From positions 16,095,611 through 16,159,610 of the forward strand of contig NC_135228.1 in assembly GCF_052324685.1 (NCBI RefSeq): a stretch of 64,000 nt of DNA, in the 5' to 3' direction. This stretch comes from Brachyhypopomus gauderio. Its lineage: Eukaryota; Chordata; Actinopteri; Gymnotiformes; Hypopomidae. This document shows, in pieces, positions 1 to 13,961 of the stretch. A program made the translations under genes and the position numbers. The notes under the pieces were generated by a model. That model was not told where the DNA came from. It was given only the letters and a program-made list of their open reading frames with translations, and did no database searches. How positions within the stretch are numbered: position 1 is the stretch's first letter; the number at the start of each line of letters is the position of its first letter.

Positions 1-3000
1 TTGGCAATCTATTCAGGAAGCAAAAGCTCCAGTGTGCATCGCAGTGTTTTATGCTCACTTACTGTTTCCCAGCAGGTCAGGGTGGGGCTTAGTTGGGAAG
101 CCGCTAGAATTGGGATCCCTGCCACTTTCAGCGCTTGATGACATATTTGGAATCAACTCACATTATTAGTCCTACCGAATAGTTACTCTTTGACCACAAT
201 AATCTCTTTGCTCATCAAGTTTGTTGTACATCCTTACAGAAAACGTACCTCTTTATGAGCCAATATTGTTAATGTTTTTTTTTATATACAGAATTTATAC
301 TCGGACTGTAAAGCTGTAACTGTAAATGCGGTGTCTAATCATTCTAAATCCGTTACAAATATATTGTTTACTGCTGACACATCCATGGGGGACTTTGCCC
401 AATTGCAGTGACCTGAACATGCCAAGGTGGCTCTGTGAAATCTGATTGAGCGTTTCCAACTGAATCAACCTCAGGATAAGTGCTTGAGTGCTAGAGATTC
501 ACACTCTACAGTGTCTGGCACTACTGGTCTGACTTCAACCTTCCTTTGAAACAACATATAGATGGCAGTGAGAATATGTGGCCAATCTACAGTTCATGTC
601 ATATTTCAGAGTATGAGCTTCTTTAAGAGACCCCTACTGAGAATTTTCATTAAGAAGCCATTAGGGGGTCAGAGATGTTTCTCTCTTGTTTTTTTTTTCC
701 TTGCTTAGTTTTATATGGTTGTGAATTGTTGGTCTTCGTATGAGTTGCTATGGTACCGTGTTCTGCTGACAATTTGTTAAAATTTTATTGTGCTGATCAA
801 ATTTTCTAAATGTCATAGCATCAAATAAAGGTTAATTATGTGATTACACTTAATTGAACCATATTTATAAAAACAAACTCCTTACAAGTAAATGGATGTT
901 AAAATTAACATCTTACACAGAAAGTCGCTGATACACACCTAGGAACCTGATAAGCAGTGTGATATAGTTTAATAGCTCTTTCCTGGAACTATTGTTTTGT
1001 GTATAGCGAGCAAGATTTATGGTCGCATATGTTACACTGCCTGGCCATAATGAGGTTTTACATAATGAAAATGACATTTGAATTTATTTAGCCCTGAAGA
1101 CAAAGAGCCTGGGTAGGGCTGCTCGGGGGGGGGGGGGGGGGGGGGGGGGGGGTTGAGCAGGACGCAAAGTCTCTGTCATTGTGTCACAGATAAACAAGCC
1201 GGGGTAACTACCTAAGAAAAGGTCCTTTCCTCAGTCTGGGACCATGCTGTGTGTGTGTGTTAGAGTGTTCCACGGGAAACAACATTCCTCCTAGAAGCCG
1301 CAGAGGAAAGGCCTTCCACCCTGAGCCACTCTGCCACGCCCCCTTGTCTGGTCTGCATGGACAACCCTGTCTATATAACCGCCATTTGACTGGGATGAGT
1401 TTTTATGCTGAGAATTGTTACTTTACCAAAGAAAACATTATTTTACCAAAGTCAGGACTCAACTTACCTTCCAATTAGCCTGTTGTCTGTCAAGGTTTTA
1501 TTGTCAGTTAAATGTTAAATGATAACAGTTTGTAATTTATTCACCTGAATTTGTGATCAGTTGTTTTGAATGTGTTTAATTGTAAATAAACACAGCTTTT
1601 ACGTCATGCCTTGTAAAATCAAGACACGTTGTTACATTGAACTCACTGTCATTATGGGTCACAACCTTCTTCATAGTAATATCTGCATAAGATATTGGAA
1701 AACTGTAATAAAGAGAAAAAACATTAAGTTCATACTATTATGGCTGCATATTTGCAATTATACATTTTTAGCACCCTATTGTTCTGGCCCTTATTGTACA
1801 GACAATGCTACATTAAACTAGAAAATGCCGCCAAATGCCAGCAGTTTCTTTCAAATGATTTTCAACTCTGGGTTTATCCACTGAGTCATGTAGTGACTGT
1901 TCAGCCAGAGATGAGTATACAGACTGAAGGCAGAAGCTGCTACACTGAGACACATTTAAATAGTAGACTGACCTGATTTCCCTATTTGATTCTACTACTG
2001 ACTGGATTGATCTTCTAAAACATGTAGTGGCATGGAGAGAGAGATTCAGAGTATCAGTACTGTCGCTTCTTGAGGTTAAGGCTCATTTGGAGGAATTAAT
2101 AGAAGAGCTTCCTGTGTCTGTGTCCCTGTTAATTAGTAAGTAAAGTTTATTATAATTCACTATGAACCAACCCCTAATCATCCCAGCTTCTCCTATGTTT
2201 CACTGCAACTTACTGTTCACCATTAACATATTTGTTTCGCTTCCCTTCACTGTGATCAGAATGGCTTTTGCTTGTACTTCTGAATGAAACTGTAATGTGG
2301 TCAGCAAACTTGCTTAGTTGACCAGTTATTTGACAGTAAAATGAGCTCTCAGTTCTTTCACTAGCTTTTCATGTGATAACAGAATGCTTTGTCCAGCCAG
2401 TTTGTTTACCTGTGCGGTAAGCAGGCTCTTATCCAAGCCTATTTGATAATACTATAATGCACACACAGCAAATGAATGTAATTATAAATAAAGTATTGTG
2501 CTGTTGTGTTATATCAGCAGAAGGATGTCATGAAGTTAACCTACATCCTTTATTTATTTAAAATCTTTTTCAGGGAACCTTTATGTTTAGTCCCACTACA
2601 TGTATTGACACGGTCTAGTCACAGTGTTCCTATAATCTTTCATGGAGTAACAAAATTATGGTCTGAATTGTCAGTATAAGTTCCTCTCATTGAGATTCAT
2701 CATAATCTGCCAATAAAAAGGCCTTCTTTTATTTTCATAGTCACTGCTATAAAAAGCTAATGTGTTCCTTTTGACGTTAATAAATTATCACTAATGTGTG
2801 CTATATTAAAGAGATTAAGGAAATTAATTAATGTTCATATACAATTCTATAGATACAAATTGCTGGACACTTTGTATAGAAATTACTTTTATACCCATTT
2901 AAAAAGCATTTCGTACATAACTAGAATGGCCAGAATTTACTCACCTTGACAGTAATTACATTGTGCAGTGTCTTCATTGATACAACATAGAATGGTCCAC

Positions 3001-4067
3001 ATGGAGAAGCATATTCAAAATCTAATCTGATCATCATACCAAACAGAGTAGTATTATAATACATAATAATTAGCTCACACAATTTGCAAAAGCTAACTTA
3101 GAGTTCCTATTAAATTGAAATAGTTGTCCACATCTCAGCAGGCACATGTTTTTGCTTCACCATTTAACAAGAATTTTTCAGCTGTTAACTGAAAATAAAT
3201 GGAGCTGTAAACAATAACTACAGCATAGTGTCTATGTTAATAACCAGACTATGGTTTTTAGCACTTAGAAGCATTGGCAGTGATGGTTGTGCTTGTGAAA
3301 CAACTAGATAAACACACAATAGTATAATGCAATCCACACTATACTACACTGTAGACTGAAAACCCTCACAAGTATGATGTGGTCTTAATTTGGCTTGTTA
3401 CTCACTGAAGCCATAAAAACCTGTAATAGATTTTTAAGGGTGGAATGAGGGCAAAACAATTTCTTGAGCACAAAAACCTTTTTTTTGCAGCTAGTGAAAA
3501 CTTGAAGATTTGTTAACAGTATGACAAATATTTTTGTGGAGGACACAAATTCTGACACTATATTCTTCTGCTGGGCTGAGCTTAGTTTTTCAGTTTCATT
3601 CTGTCTGCCACAATACAGGAAGTGCTCTGCCCTTTTAGGGTACAAGAGAAGGTTTACAGATGAAGGCTTCTTACTTCCTTTTTTCTGTCCAAGCATGTAA
3701 TCCTATTTAGGGCCAAACACTGTCTGACAGACCCTGGATCACTGAACATTTTGAATGTGTGTGTGATTCCAAGAATATGTCTGGTACCACTTCAGTCACA
3801 ACACATATACTCATAGCAAAAATGCAGACTGTGCTGGAATTAATACATCATGTTGCATACACCTTTACATTTACAAACAAAAAAATCAAAATACACACTT
3901 AACCTGGCTACCAAGTCAATGAAAAGGTTTTGGAGAATGTATAAACTTTCCAAGTTATCAAAGTTTCATAAAAGAATCACAAAATACAGTAAATTATCAA
4001 CATGGTAATTAACGTTTGTCTTCAGAGGTCCTGTGGTTCTCATGATAAAGTATTAATTTTTTGAATG
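1..4067. other. Non-coding stretch left of pgap2
   Basis: I see no coding exon here on either strand; the open frames are short, with no recognisable domain or splice context. The right part is probably the 3' UTR of the minus-strand pgap2 gene, with a candidate minus-strand AATAAA near 2549-2554. The first 800 bases read like an AT-rich 3' UTR and end in a plus-strand AATAAA near 824, so a plus-strand gene may lie to the left. A run of about 28 G occupies 1125-1152. The UTR assignments are inference only. Confidence 0.4.
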
Positions 4068-5370
4068 TCAAATGTGCTTGCCCTCTGGTGGTGTTGCCAC
4101 CATGATATCCTTATTCCCAAAGTCCCAGAAGGCGGTCATATGGAAGGCCATGTTGGAGAGGACTACCAGGTACTCACACAGAGCGAATAACGTGTAAACT
4201 AAAAAAGAAAGAAGAAAAGCATCAGAAACAAATTACAGATATTGAAATAATCCGGTATTAGAAATTACTGAAGGCTGATCCATCAGTGATCCATTAGCTA
4301 CAATAGTAAAACATGCCCCAGGGGAGGGGTGCCCAACTCCAGATTCCAGCACAATCTGGTGACTTCTGTGTTCAAACACATTCTCAGATAATCAACAGTT
4401 GTAGGAGTTAGAACAGGGAAGTGACCAAAATTTGCTGGACTTCAGACTTCAAATTTTCTTTTAGGAAAGCATGGTAAATATTTTTATGGATGTGACCTCC
4501 TAATGTTGTTGTTAATCTTGATATGGCCCAAGAATCTAGCATGTAATTTGTGTTTAAATTCCCAGAGAGCTGTAGAGCTGTCAGAGCTCTATGCTTGAGG
4601 TTTCCCCAAAGAAGGCAGTCAAGTTATTTAATACAAAATTGTTTGCAGCTCAAAATTATTAAACAAGATTAATAAATGCTAAATAAAATAAGAATATCTA
4701 AGTAAACTAAATCATTCATAAGGTGCTGTATATTTTGCATTATGTTATGGCTTTTAGCAGAGCTATAATTTAGCTATAATTTTAATAATCTATCAGCTAG
4801 TCAAAAACATGAATGGATCCTGTGGATATCTTCAGATCATCAGCTGGACCATTCTCCTAACTGTAACAGACACCCAGAAAAACAGCTAAAAGATGTTGAA
4901 CTCACTTCCTGGTTCACAATACTTGTTGTGTCGCCAAAAGAAGTAGCCAGCAAGCAAACAGCAGCAAATGTTGAAGAGGAAGAGGCGGATCTTATAGTAG
5001 TGTGATGTCATATCCTGTTTCAAAGAGAGGACCAAGAGAAGGAAATTGAGAGATGCCATGAAAGACGGAGAAAGAACCGCCGTAGAAAGAAAGGGATGGG
5101 CATGAAATCATCAAATATTTCACCACTTCTCCTCTGCAACTCGTCGTGGTGCAAGCAGCTGCTAGGGGTTTCTGTAAATGTTCATTCTATCCAAACCACT
5201 TCCCCTGTACGTTCACATCTCATACACAGTGCATGCACTTTCACAGCCTTAAAATAAAGAACCACTGTGGTCTTTAACGCATCCACTCCCAGTTCACATC
5301 TACATCGCTCAGTATCACTGTATGACAAATGCATGCTATTATTTTAGAAGCCATGTCAAAAACATGAACT

Positions 5371-5421
<51 letters not shown>

Positions 5422-6030
5422 CATATATATATATACACATATATATATATACACATATATATATATACACATATATATATATACACACACACACACCACA
5501 CAATCACAAAAACACAAACACACACAGTTATGAAAGCATAAATATAGGTCATAACCATTCCTATTATTTAAGTACCCAAAATACAGAACTGAAACAGAGC
5601 AACACAATTTGTACATCTACTCCAATACTAACACACTTAACAGAACAGATTAGAAGTGAATGAATGAAGAACAAATGAACATATTTCACTATATTATGAC
5701 AAAGACTACAGGGGAGAAGCGCAGTGTCTAAACAGTGCCCCCTGGTGACATTTTTTAAACGGGTCTGGATATGGCTGAACAGAAAGATGTTTAAGAATAA
5801 GGTTTACATTACCTCAGAACTAAGAGAATGTCTCGAAATCACATGCCACAGTCTGCAGGTGGACAGCATGTGAAGTAGAGAGCTGACAATGAACACAATG
5901 AAGCCACCCTTATGGATACCTGAGAAATAAACAGACACCCACCCACTTAGTGGGTCACCTAACACAAAATAATTTCTCATTTTAGTGGCTAAATAATTGT
6001 ATGAGTTGTACTATTAGCCTAAAATTGGGA

Positions 6031-6066
<36 letters not shown>

Positions 6067-6856
6067 TCACTCACTGTAGGTTTCGGTAGAGCAGACATAG
6101 GTGAGCAGCAGCAGGCCCGCGTTCTCACTGACTGCACACAGGAGCGTGAAGATGCTCAGCAGCTGCTCCAGGAGGCGCCCGGAGAAGCGGCGCCGGTAGA
6201 AGCTGAAGTAGGCCGCCGCCACCAGGAAGCGCGGGGCGGAGTGCAGGCCGATGCAGAAGCGCCATATGTAGCGCTCCGGGGTGAGACTGAGGGCCGCGCT
6301 GATGGACGGGAGGTAGTTAATGACCTGCGGAGGAGCGGTACCGTGGTGTTTGGGAAAGACCTTCTGGGTGGGAACAGTGTGACTTACCACAAGTTTACTC
6401 TAATGAAATAATGGCTGGTAGTTATAACAAATAGCGACTGGTGTTGTTATTGGCGCAGTTTAAGTGTATTTTAGTAGCGAGATACAACATGAAATAGATT
6501 AAATATTTGCTGTTATGCTGAGAACCAGATGTTGACCCATAACTTGTAATCCAACATGATGCCTCATGATGTCTACGTCAATCTATTGCTCTGAACTTCC
6601 TGAATTTAAAACTACAGGTTTGTTTATAAACCTTCTTATACTACACTGTAGAGACACTAAAATTAGGGGATAAAATTGGTATACGCACCAAACAGTGGGT
6701 ATAGGCTGCTTCATGGAAGTGATACAAAAGAGAAACTGCGATGCAAGCGACGAAACCAAGAAGGGGCAGAGAGACAGTGGCGACGGCGAAGAAGGTGAAG
6801 GGCACCCGTATGAGTAGATGGTCCCGGTCGGAACCGCCGTATGGGGCGTGTAACAT
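4068..6856 (-). CDS. pgap2: Post-GPI attachment to proteins factor 2
   Basis: Multi-pass Golgi/ER membrane protein needed for fatty-acid remodelling of GPI anchors (family knowledge). Coding exons in transcript order: 6689-6856, 6075-6324, 5813-5919, 4906-5014, 4068-4198. They sum to 765 nt, 254 aa plus stop, which as I recall is also the human length. Diagnostic stretches seen are [19 protein letters not shown] in exon 2, [13 protein letters not shown] at its end, and [17 protein letters not shown] near the C-terminus. The first exon carries a hydrophobic segment at about residues 20-45 and [10 protein letters not shown], the family's loop. The start at 6856 is the ATG giving [12 protein letters not shown], aligned to the short cytosolic N-terminus of mammalian PGAP2; an in-frame GTG at 6883 is not a credible start. 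The exon-2 donor runs directly into (GTGA)n/(TG)n repeats. The gene looks intact. Confidence 0.95.
5374..5500. repeat. Compound (TA)n/(ATAC)n/(CA)n microsatellite
   Basis: About 45 bp of pure TA pass into TA/CA interrupted blocks and a short CA tract, inside a pgap2 intron. Open frames here on both strands (YIYIYI type) are repeat artefacts. Confidence 0.95.
6031..6074. repeat. (CA)n plus (CTCA)n repeat at the pgap2 exon-2 donor
   Basis: A (CA)16-type tract followed by three CTCA units. On the minus strand the intron starts GTGAGTGAGTGAGTG and continues as (TG)n, so the 5' splice site of pgap2 exon 2 is the first unit of the repeat. Confidence 0.9.
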
Positions 6857-7495
6857 ACTGACACATTCACCTCCCTGACCCACTCCCTATGAATCTATGA
6901 TTACTGCATTGGCGACAGCTAGAAATAAACCCCACTGACATGGCGCAGTTCATTTAATGATATTGAGTCGTTCAGTTCGTTAGCTACATGGCCTTTCCTA
7001 ACTAAAATTAACAATATTAAGGACATGGATTCGTATCAGACCACTAAAATTAGATCCCAGTTTAGAACATGCTAGACCTGATACCGAGAGCAGGCTAACT
7101 AACTCGAGTGTGACTTGGCTAGCTAACTTTGTCTATAACTAGCTACGTTACTATGTCACAGAGCAAAATATAGCTAAAACTAGCTGTGGTAACATTCACG
7201 GGAGACACTCTTTAAATGGTAAATATATAACGTTAAGTATAGTTATTCATAGCGACTGGATAAAATGCGAGAGGATATTTCCGGATCTCGAATATACTTT
7301 ACTTCAAATTAAAAGTCCTTCCAAAATAAGAGCTATATTAATCCACTCCAGATTTATTAGGTGCGTTTTAATCCACTAACTGGATTCTTTACTTCCTTTT
7401 TATATGGAAGATGATTGTTATTTTTATTCAATGTATGCCATGCAATAAAGATAACAAAAAGAAAGAAAATATATAGGTATCTCCTTGGTATATTT

Positions 7496-7568
<73 letters not shown>

Positions 7569-8914
7569 CAAGATGTAAGATAAGTAATTTGTACACAAAG
7601 TTATGTCAACTTTGATGAATATACATTACAAATGAAAAGTTGTAACTATTTTCAGCTGCAGAACATGCCAGATGAGTGCAGACAGCACGAAGTGTAGTTA
7701 GCTGTTAAATGTCTTTACTAAGATAATCAAGCTCCTATGAGAGGATAGACGAATGAATGAAAGGATAAAATGGGTGTACAGATAAGTAGTGGTTCTAACT
7801 TTAAAGCTAAAGAAAATATAAAATCATTGGTACTACATGAAGATGTAGGGATGAACAAAATATACAAGTGGTGGATAGACAACAGCCCAGCAGTTCAATC
7901 AGCACAGGAAACCTACTAGTTCCATTTTAGACTACTTGCAGTCTAAATTGATAGTTTTATCAAATCAACTTATTAATAAAATCAAACTATTTTTACAAAT
8001 TAAATCAAACTCTAAATCAAAGGTTAGAGTTCAATTTGGAATATGTAAGTTCAACATTATTTTTTATAAACTTGCCATGTATAATAGTTTCTATAGAGAC
8101 AGTGTGATTGTAATAGGCTGGAAAATTGCTAAGTACACATACACTGAGAAAACAAAATCTAATGAGCTAAAGAATTCCACAGCACATTTCAGAAAATTAT
8201 GTAAAAAAGATGTTTATTTTCCACATACAATAAACTTTTTCCTATGGTTTGCTTGTTGTAGTCACTGATGTGTTTTGGGAATGTAGACCACTCCTTTAAG
8301 AAAACGACCATGATATTGATTGGCTACAGTACTATGCACAGTTTGGAGTGCTGAAAGTATAATACAGCACTAATCATTCCAAGTCAAATGCATTTATTTA
8401 TATGGTGTGCACCAAGGAAATTTGCATAAACCAAGCATTTTGCCACCCCTCCCCCCTCCCAATAAGAGCCCAGTGACTAATATTTAGAAAGTTGCATCAA
8501 TCCTCACAAAGTGGACTGTTCACGAAATAGCACTGCCTACAGACATTTGATCACAGTGCCTGCTTTTCAATTATATACCATTATCTAATCTTATCCTGGT
8601 GCATCACCATAAAGTGCATATGGACCTTGAAAATGCATCAAGACACCACAACCAATCACATTTTATTTTAAAGAAACAAAAAGATTGTTTCTTTCTCTTT
8701 ATCTCTTCCTTAAAACAAACAAAAACAAATCGCATTATTCGCTCTCTTTTGGGGTAGGGTTAAGGTGTTGGTTTTCTTTCTGTGTCAGGTCTATTTGGAA
8801 AATAGCCACGTTTAGAATAGGGCTGAGCTTTAACTTGGAGGTTTCTTCCACATGTTTGTATCTCTTCCTCCTCATCCAGTAGATCTGTTTCTAGGATCAG
8901 TCCCTTGTTTCTTC
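6857..8914. other. Spacer: pgap2 promoter side and ncbp3 3' UTR
   Basis: No coding exon seen. The left part (about 6860-7300) must hold the pgap2 minus-strand promoter and 5' UTR; it is rich in AGCTAG/CTAGCTAA words and has AACGTTA near 7230. A long (TA)n lies at 7500-7565. The right part is probably the ncbp3 3' UTR, with candidate minus-strand AATAAA signals at 8662-8667 and 8393-8398. Open frames at 7936-8268 and 8685-8882 show no domain and are taken as chance. Confidence 0.6.
7500..7565. repeat. (TA)n microsatellite
   Basis: About 66 bp of uninterrupted TA dinucleotide in the pgap2-ncbp3 spacer. Confidence 0.97.
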
Positions 8915-11900
8915 TCAAGAATCACTGTCGGAGCCATTGCTGCTGTCTCGGCTAATCTCAATCTGAAGCGAAGGAAGATTGTCTAGCCGGCTTTTCTTCA
9001 TCTTGCTGGACTGCTCCTCCTTCTGCTTGATCATGGCCCCCCACATCTTCTGCAGCTGAGAATCTTCCTCTTCATCATTATAATCATCAGCTCCATCGGA
9101 GTACACTTCATCTTGCTGACGGATCTCCCGGGACGAAGAAGAAGAAGCAGCGTTGCTCCCTATTCGTCCAAAAAGCTTGCGATCGCCTTCATTGTGTTTA
9201 TGAGATGGTCCCAGTCGGCTCCAAAGACCACCTGTCAAACATGAGCAAAACAAGGAGAAAACGCATGCTTCTTAGAAATGGACAAAGAAATACTGACTGA
9301 TCATCATAAGCAGAGAGGAAGTATTTCCCCCCCAGTTAATTTATAGCGGTCGCTCTTACAAACTGCTTTTCATCTGTTCACAGAATACATCCTAGATAGT
9401 CAGATATCCTTGAGCTAAACTACCAAACTACTACTAACCATACCTGACTTTTTGTCTTTGGATGACTCAGAATACAGGCCCCGTGATTCTTGTTTAGCTA
9501 CACCAAGCCTGCTGTGGACGTCACTGAGAGGCTCTCGACGAGGTGGTGTAGTTCTCTGTACAGGAGAGACAGGGTGGCGTGTGTCTGGAGAGTGTGGTCT
9601 CTTCCCCAACCTCTGCCTCACATCTACAGAGGCAAAAGAAATAAAATGATATAGCTCCCATCTTGACTGTTGGAAATATTTCATTTATTAAAATGAATAT
9701 TGGACACAAATCCCACTACTTTAAATGCCAACTGGACTTGTATTCATAGGAACTAACCTGTCTTTCCGCTGGAGGCCACAGGAGGGTGTGTTCTCTGATG
9801 CAAGACTCCTTGTCTTTTCTCCTCAAGTAACTGTCTGACATCAGTCACTTTTTCTGGGGTAGGTTTGGTCACGCCACTACCGATACGACTCCTTATGCCG
9901 CTACTGGATGAGCCTGAATCACTTCGAATTGAATTTCTGGTAAAGAAGGACAGGTCATGCTTTTCTAACTAAAGCATCAACATTTATTTTGTTCTGTTAA
10001 TGCACTTAACAGACAGAGTTGTGTGTAATATATTAAAAGTCAATTTGAAATCCTTAATTTTTTAAAAAGAGGTAATAAATAAGCATGCAAATAAAAGCAT
10101 TACTTAAAAAAAATTAGATGAAGACAAATAAGATCCATACGTTTCCTCTCCCTCTAACGAATATACAAACATTCCTGACTTACCGGAGGCTTCTGAGATT
10201 GGTCTCAACCTCATCAGCATACATGGTCATCTTCATGCTTTTTTTAGGTGAAGGTGTGGAGATCATCTTCAGCTCTAGATCATAGTCCATTTCATCAGAA
10301 TCTGAGGATGCCGAGGACGAACCCCCCAGACGACTGCGTGGGCCTCCTTCCCCAGGTCGTGACCCTCGCTCCCTGTCTGCCCGATCTCGGTACTCAACCA
10401 CTCGGTCATCAGCGTCCATGTCTTCCTCTCCCTCCTCCTCCTCCTCCTCTTCTTCTATGGGCTCCTCTGGCAGATTCACCAGATCAGCTGTTATTGTTAA
10501 GGGAAGGAGATATTCTAGTCTGAGCTGAGATGGGTTACTGCATCAGACTAAACAAACTAACAAAAAAACAACATTCTACAGCCTGTACAGCTGGGGGCTG
10601 ATTAATGAGGTGTCAAACCGAAAACATTCATCTACCAGGCAGTCAAATCCATTCAAGGTGCATCAATGCATCCAAGGAGACTTTTCATACCTGAATGTCT
10701 GTGTGTGTAGGGTGGAGTGTGTCCCATACTGTCTCCAATTAAGGACTTTTTGGTCTTTAGAACATCACGATGGATTCTTCTTGTATGAAACCTGCGTTTC
10801 CTGAAGAAGCAAATGAAAGTAACAAAACGGTAAAATCTTCAGTTTGAACTTTGAGAGAAAGAACCAATGCTTAAGGCTGTTAATAAACCATTATTTCAAC
10901 AATGGGTTACCAACACTAACTAAGTAATCACTTCATATAGAAATACCAAAGCATAACTGTACTGGTGATAGTACACTTTAAATTTAAAGAACAACACAAA
11001 CAATATCTATATTATAATTAATATATTCAAATAATTAAAAAAAATTTGATTGTTTTTTTGTTTTGTTAAAATAAATTACAATCTCTTACCAAGAATTACT
11101 TAGGATGCCTTTCATTCCTCCATAATTTGGGTTGCCATATTTCATGTAGTACCGACTCCGTCTGGCCGCACCCAGCTCCTTTTTATCATCTATTGAAAAA
11201 TAATCATCACAGCAAAACCACTGACTGCACCACTACTGACTACAGACTCATAGCTCAAGGGGATGAATTATGCTTTTTTCAATGTTCACAATTAAAATTT
11301 TTGGAATCCACCAGAAAAAGATTTAAACGCTTCAATATTGCAAAAACATTAATTTCTCACTCTGTACATCCCACACTGTTCTAGCCAAGCTTGCGATAGG
11401 TGGACAATAAAGATTGTGTTATAAAATTACATCATCCTGTAATGAGGAAAAGGGCTGGAATTCTAACGTTGTTTTGGGCAACTGAGAAAAGTGGTTTCTG
11501 TTGGAGAATATTTTATCTCTACGGCATGTACTTTGGGCTTTGTAACACGAAAACCTATAAAACACATTGATGGAAAGGGGATACCTGTAAATTTATAACA
11601 GGTCCCCTTTAAGGCAGAGTTCCAATAAATGATGCACTTCCATACAAACGTGTTCCACCAGAAAACAAAACAGGTTTATTAAGCTGTATTACCCAATTTG
11701 GATTGAAAGCTCACGTAACTGCATCTATAATAATATGCATGTATGAAAGACATCTTAGATTTGATTTTATATAAACTAATAGCCTCATTTATTATCTTAT
11801 TTTTCCTAAATAACCTGAGAAGCACGTTTTATCCAAATCTTTCAATTAAAAAGCAGATTCATTTTTGTTTGACTCCTAGAAAGTAATACTATGCCTTATG

Positions 11901-13961
11901 AAACAACTGGTACTTCAGAGATTGCGTGTTCTCTCACCCTGCGTGGCAAAGCGCATGAACAGCTTGTTGCCTTTGAAGGGCTTTGTCGCACGTCGCAGGT
12001 CATTCCGGAGCAGAGACTCACGCTCTGCCTGAGAGAGCATGTCTGTCTGAAGGCCAGAAAACATCAACAATCAGCAAACACTCTCAGGCGATGTTAACAA
12101 AATGAAAACTGTGTTCTACAAACTGCCAGTTTGTTCACCTCCTCTGTTGTTTTTTTCTCTGTCTCTTCTTCACTGTCACTGGCTTTCCCATCACTGTCAT
12201 CACTACTCTTTGCCTTTACCACCACATCGTTTTCATCATCAACTTCACCTTCCTCATCATCAGAGCCATGATTTTGTCCAGCTGGAAAGCAATAGAAAAA
12301 AAAGATTCGTTCAGCCAAGACATTCATTTACATATTTTAATATTTATCTGAGCATATAAAATGTATTCTTAATTTAAGCAACACAAACACATGTCAAGAG
12401 AATCAATACTAACCTTCTCGTTCCTGGACTGGAATGTCAGTGTCTTTAGAGCTTTCTGTGTTAGAGACCTCTTTGTCAAGCATCCGGCTCATGTTAATCA
12501 GAGCTCGCGTTGAAGTTATGTCATCAAGCCAAACAACATTGCCTGAAAACAGCAAATCAGGCATGATCATAGCTCTTGTTTTGAATGATGTTTAAGCATT
12601 AAAAATGACTACATAAGAACAAAAAAGTAATAAGCAAGTTTAACAAAAGTTCATTCTAAATGGTATTTCACTTACAACATGTGTCATCAATCCACTCAAT
12701 ATGGGCTGGAGGATACTCCTTAAAGTAACCAAACACATCTTGGGTACTCATGTCATCCACACCATTCAGGTGCAAGGCTTCCAGTCGTATCTTAGGGATA
12801 GCTGAAATCACAGATAACCAAGTAAAGCTGTAATGAACTTGGGTGGCATAAACAGACCTGAACAAATAACGCCCAAGAATGTCCCTCAGCTCACTTACCT
12901 TTTTTCATAAGTTCTCTGTCCAGAACCACATTTCTCCGAGCAAGATTGTCCTCTGCGCGGAAATGGAATCGCCTTGCTCTCTTTTCCTTTTTCTCAATCG
13001 CTTCCTAAGTAAAATTACAACAACCCAGAGCATAAAATCACCAAGAAAACACGAAGCGATGCTCATTTTTGACAACACAACAGCGATTAACGTACCTTCG
13101 ACGTTACATCGATCCCTGTAATAAAAGCGCCCGCCTTGTTCTCGTACTTTCGGCTGGTGTCCTGGGGAGTGGACATTGTACATTAATGATCAATTATTGC
13201 GCTTAGCTAAAATGTCACTTAAGTCATTTTAATTTTGGTAGCCAAGCTAGCTAGCTGCGTAGCTTTAACCTCAGCTACCGACATGTCAAAAGCGACGCTA
13301 ATACAGAGCAACAGTACAGAGCCGTCAGGTTATTATTGACGTTTTCATCTGTAAGAATCATTCATCAATAATCAGCCAGCGAGCTGCTATAAAACCACAG
13401 CCAGTCTGTAGTTTACAGCCGTGTAGCGGCTACGCTAGCTAACGATGCTGCTATTGGACGTGTAGCCACCGCTAGCGTTGATTACAACTACAACTATGAC
13501 GCCTAGCAGCGGGGGGACGTGATAATCACATCACCGGCTAACACGTCCAGCTACACAGACGTAACAACACCACGAAACAGGCCGAGCTAGCGCGGCCACC
13601 TCACACCACCAGCTCGCTCGCTACCATTAACAGCTAGCTCGCCTAGCTAACGTTACCTTAATTACACCGCCAAATAAATACATAAACGCGCAAGGCGGAC
13701 GTATCGCGGACCGAGCAGCGTTAGTCACGGCGCCTTCACCGGCGGGCAGGACGAGGCGGGCCAGCGGGGCTCATTTACCGGCAACAGTTCCTTTAAACTT
13801 CGGCGGACGGGAACGGATTCCACTTCGAGTTCGCCCTCCTCGACCTCCATGGGCTCCGCTTCCCGGGCATTTCGGTCCGGGTCCGAGTCCGAGTCCGAGT
13901 CCGAGCGGTCGGACGCGCTTTCGGGCTTCACGGACACCCGCAAACTGCGAACGGCCGCCAT
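8915..13961 (-). CDS. ncbp3: Nuclear cap-binding protein subunit 3
   Basis: NCBP3 pairs with NCBP1 in an alternative cap-binding complex that helps mRNA export (family knowledge). Thirteen coding exons in transcript order: 13779-13961, 13096-13161, 12899-13004, 12676-12801, 12414-12542, 12139-12281, 11938-12046, 11090-11189, 10691-10800, 10184-10487, 9758-9936, 9444-9623, 8915-9231. They total 2052 nt, 683 aa, with phases matching at every junction. Seen in the protein: N-terminus MAAVRSLRVSVK with PMEVEEGELE; the RRM-like core MSTQDVFGYFKEYPPAHIEW followed by IDD, so the cap-binding WLDD motif of mammals reads W155-I-D-D158 here; SRYYMKYGNPNYGGMKGIL; an acidic run around EEPIEEEEEE; MDYDLELKMISTPSPKKSM; and the C-terminus KKSRLDNLPSLQIEISRDSS. 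Mammalian NCBP3 is about 620 aa; the extra length is in acidic and Ser-rich linkers. It looks intact. Confidence 0.96.

Noticed and set aside
1125-1152. Run of 28 G as a possible G-quadruplex regulator
   Set aside because: Long homopolymers like this and those near 29770, 39680 and 39715 may be assembly-length artefacts; nothing around them suggests a function.
3385-3696. 103-codon minus-strand frame downstream of pgap2
   Set aside because: It lies in the presumed 3' UTR, has no motif and no start context.
5274-5663. Open frames of 86-113 codons on both strands (Tyr-Ile repeats)
   Set aside because: They are translations of the (TA)n/(CA)n microsatellite inside a pgap2 intron.
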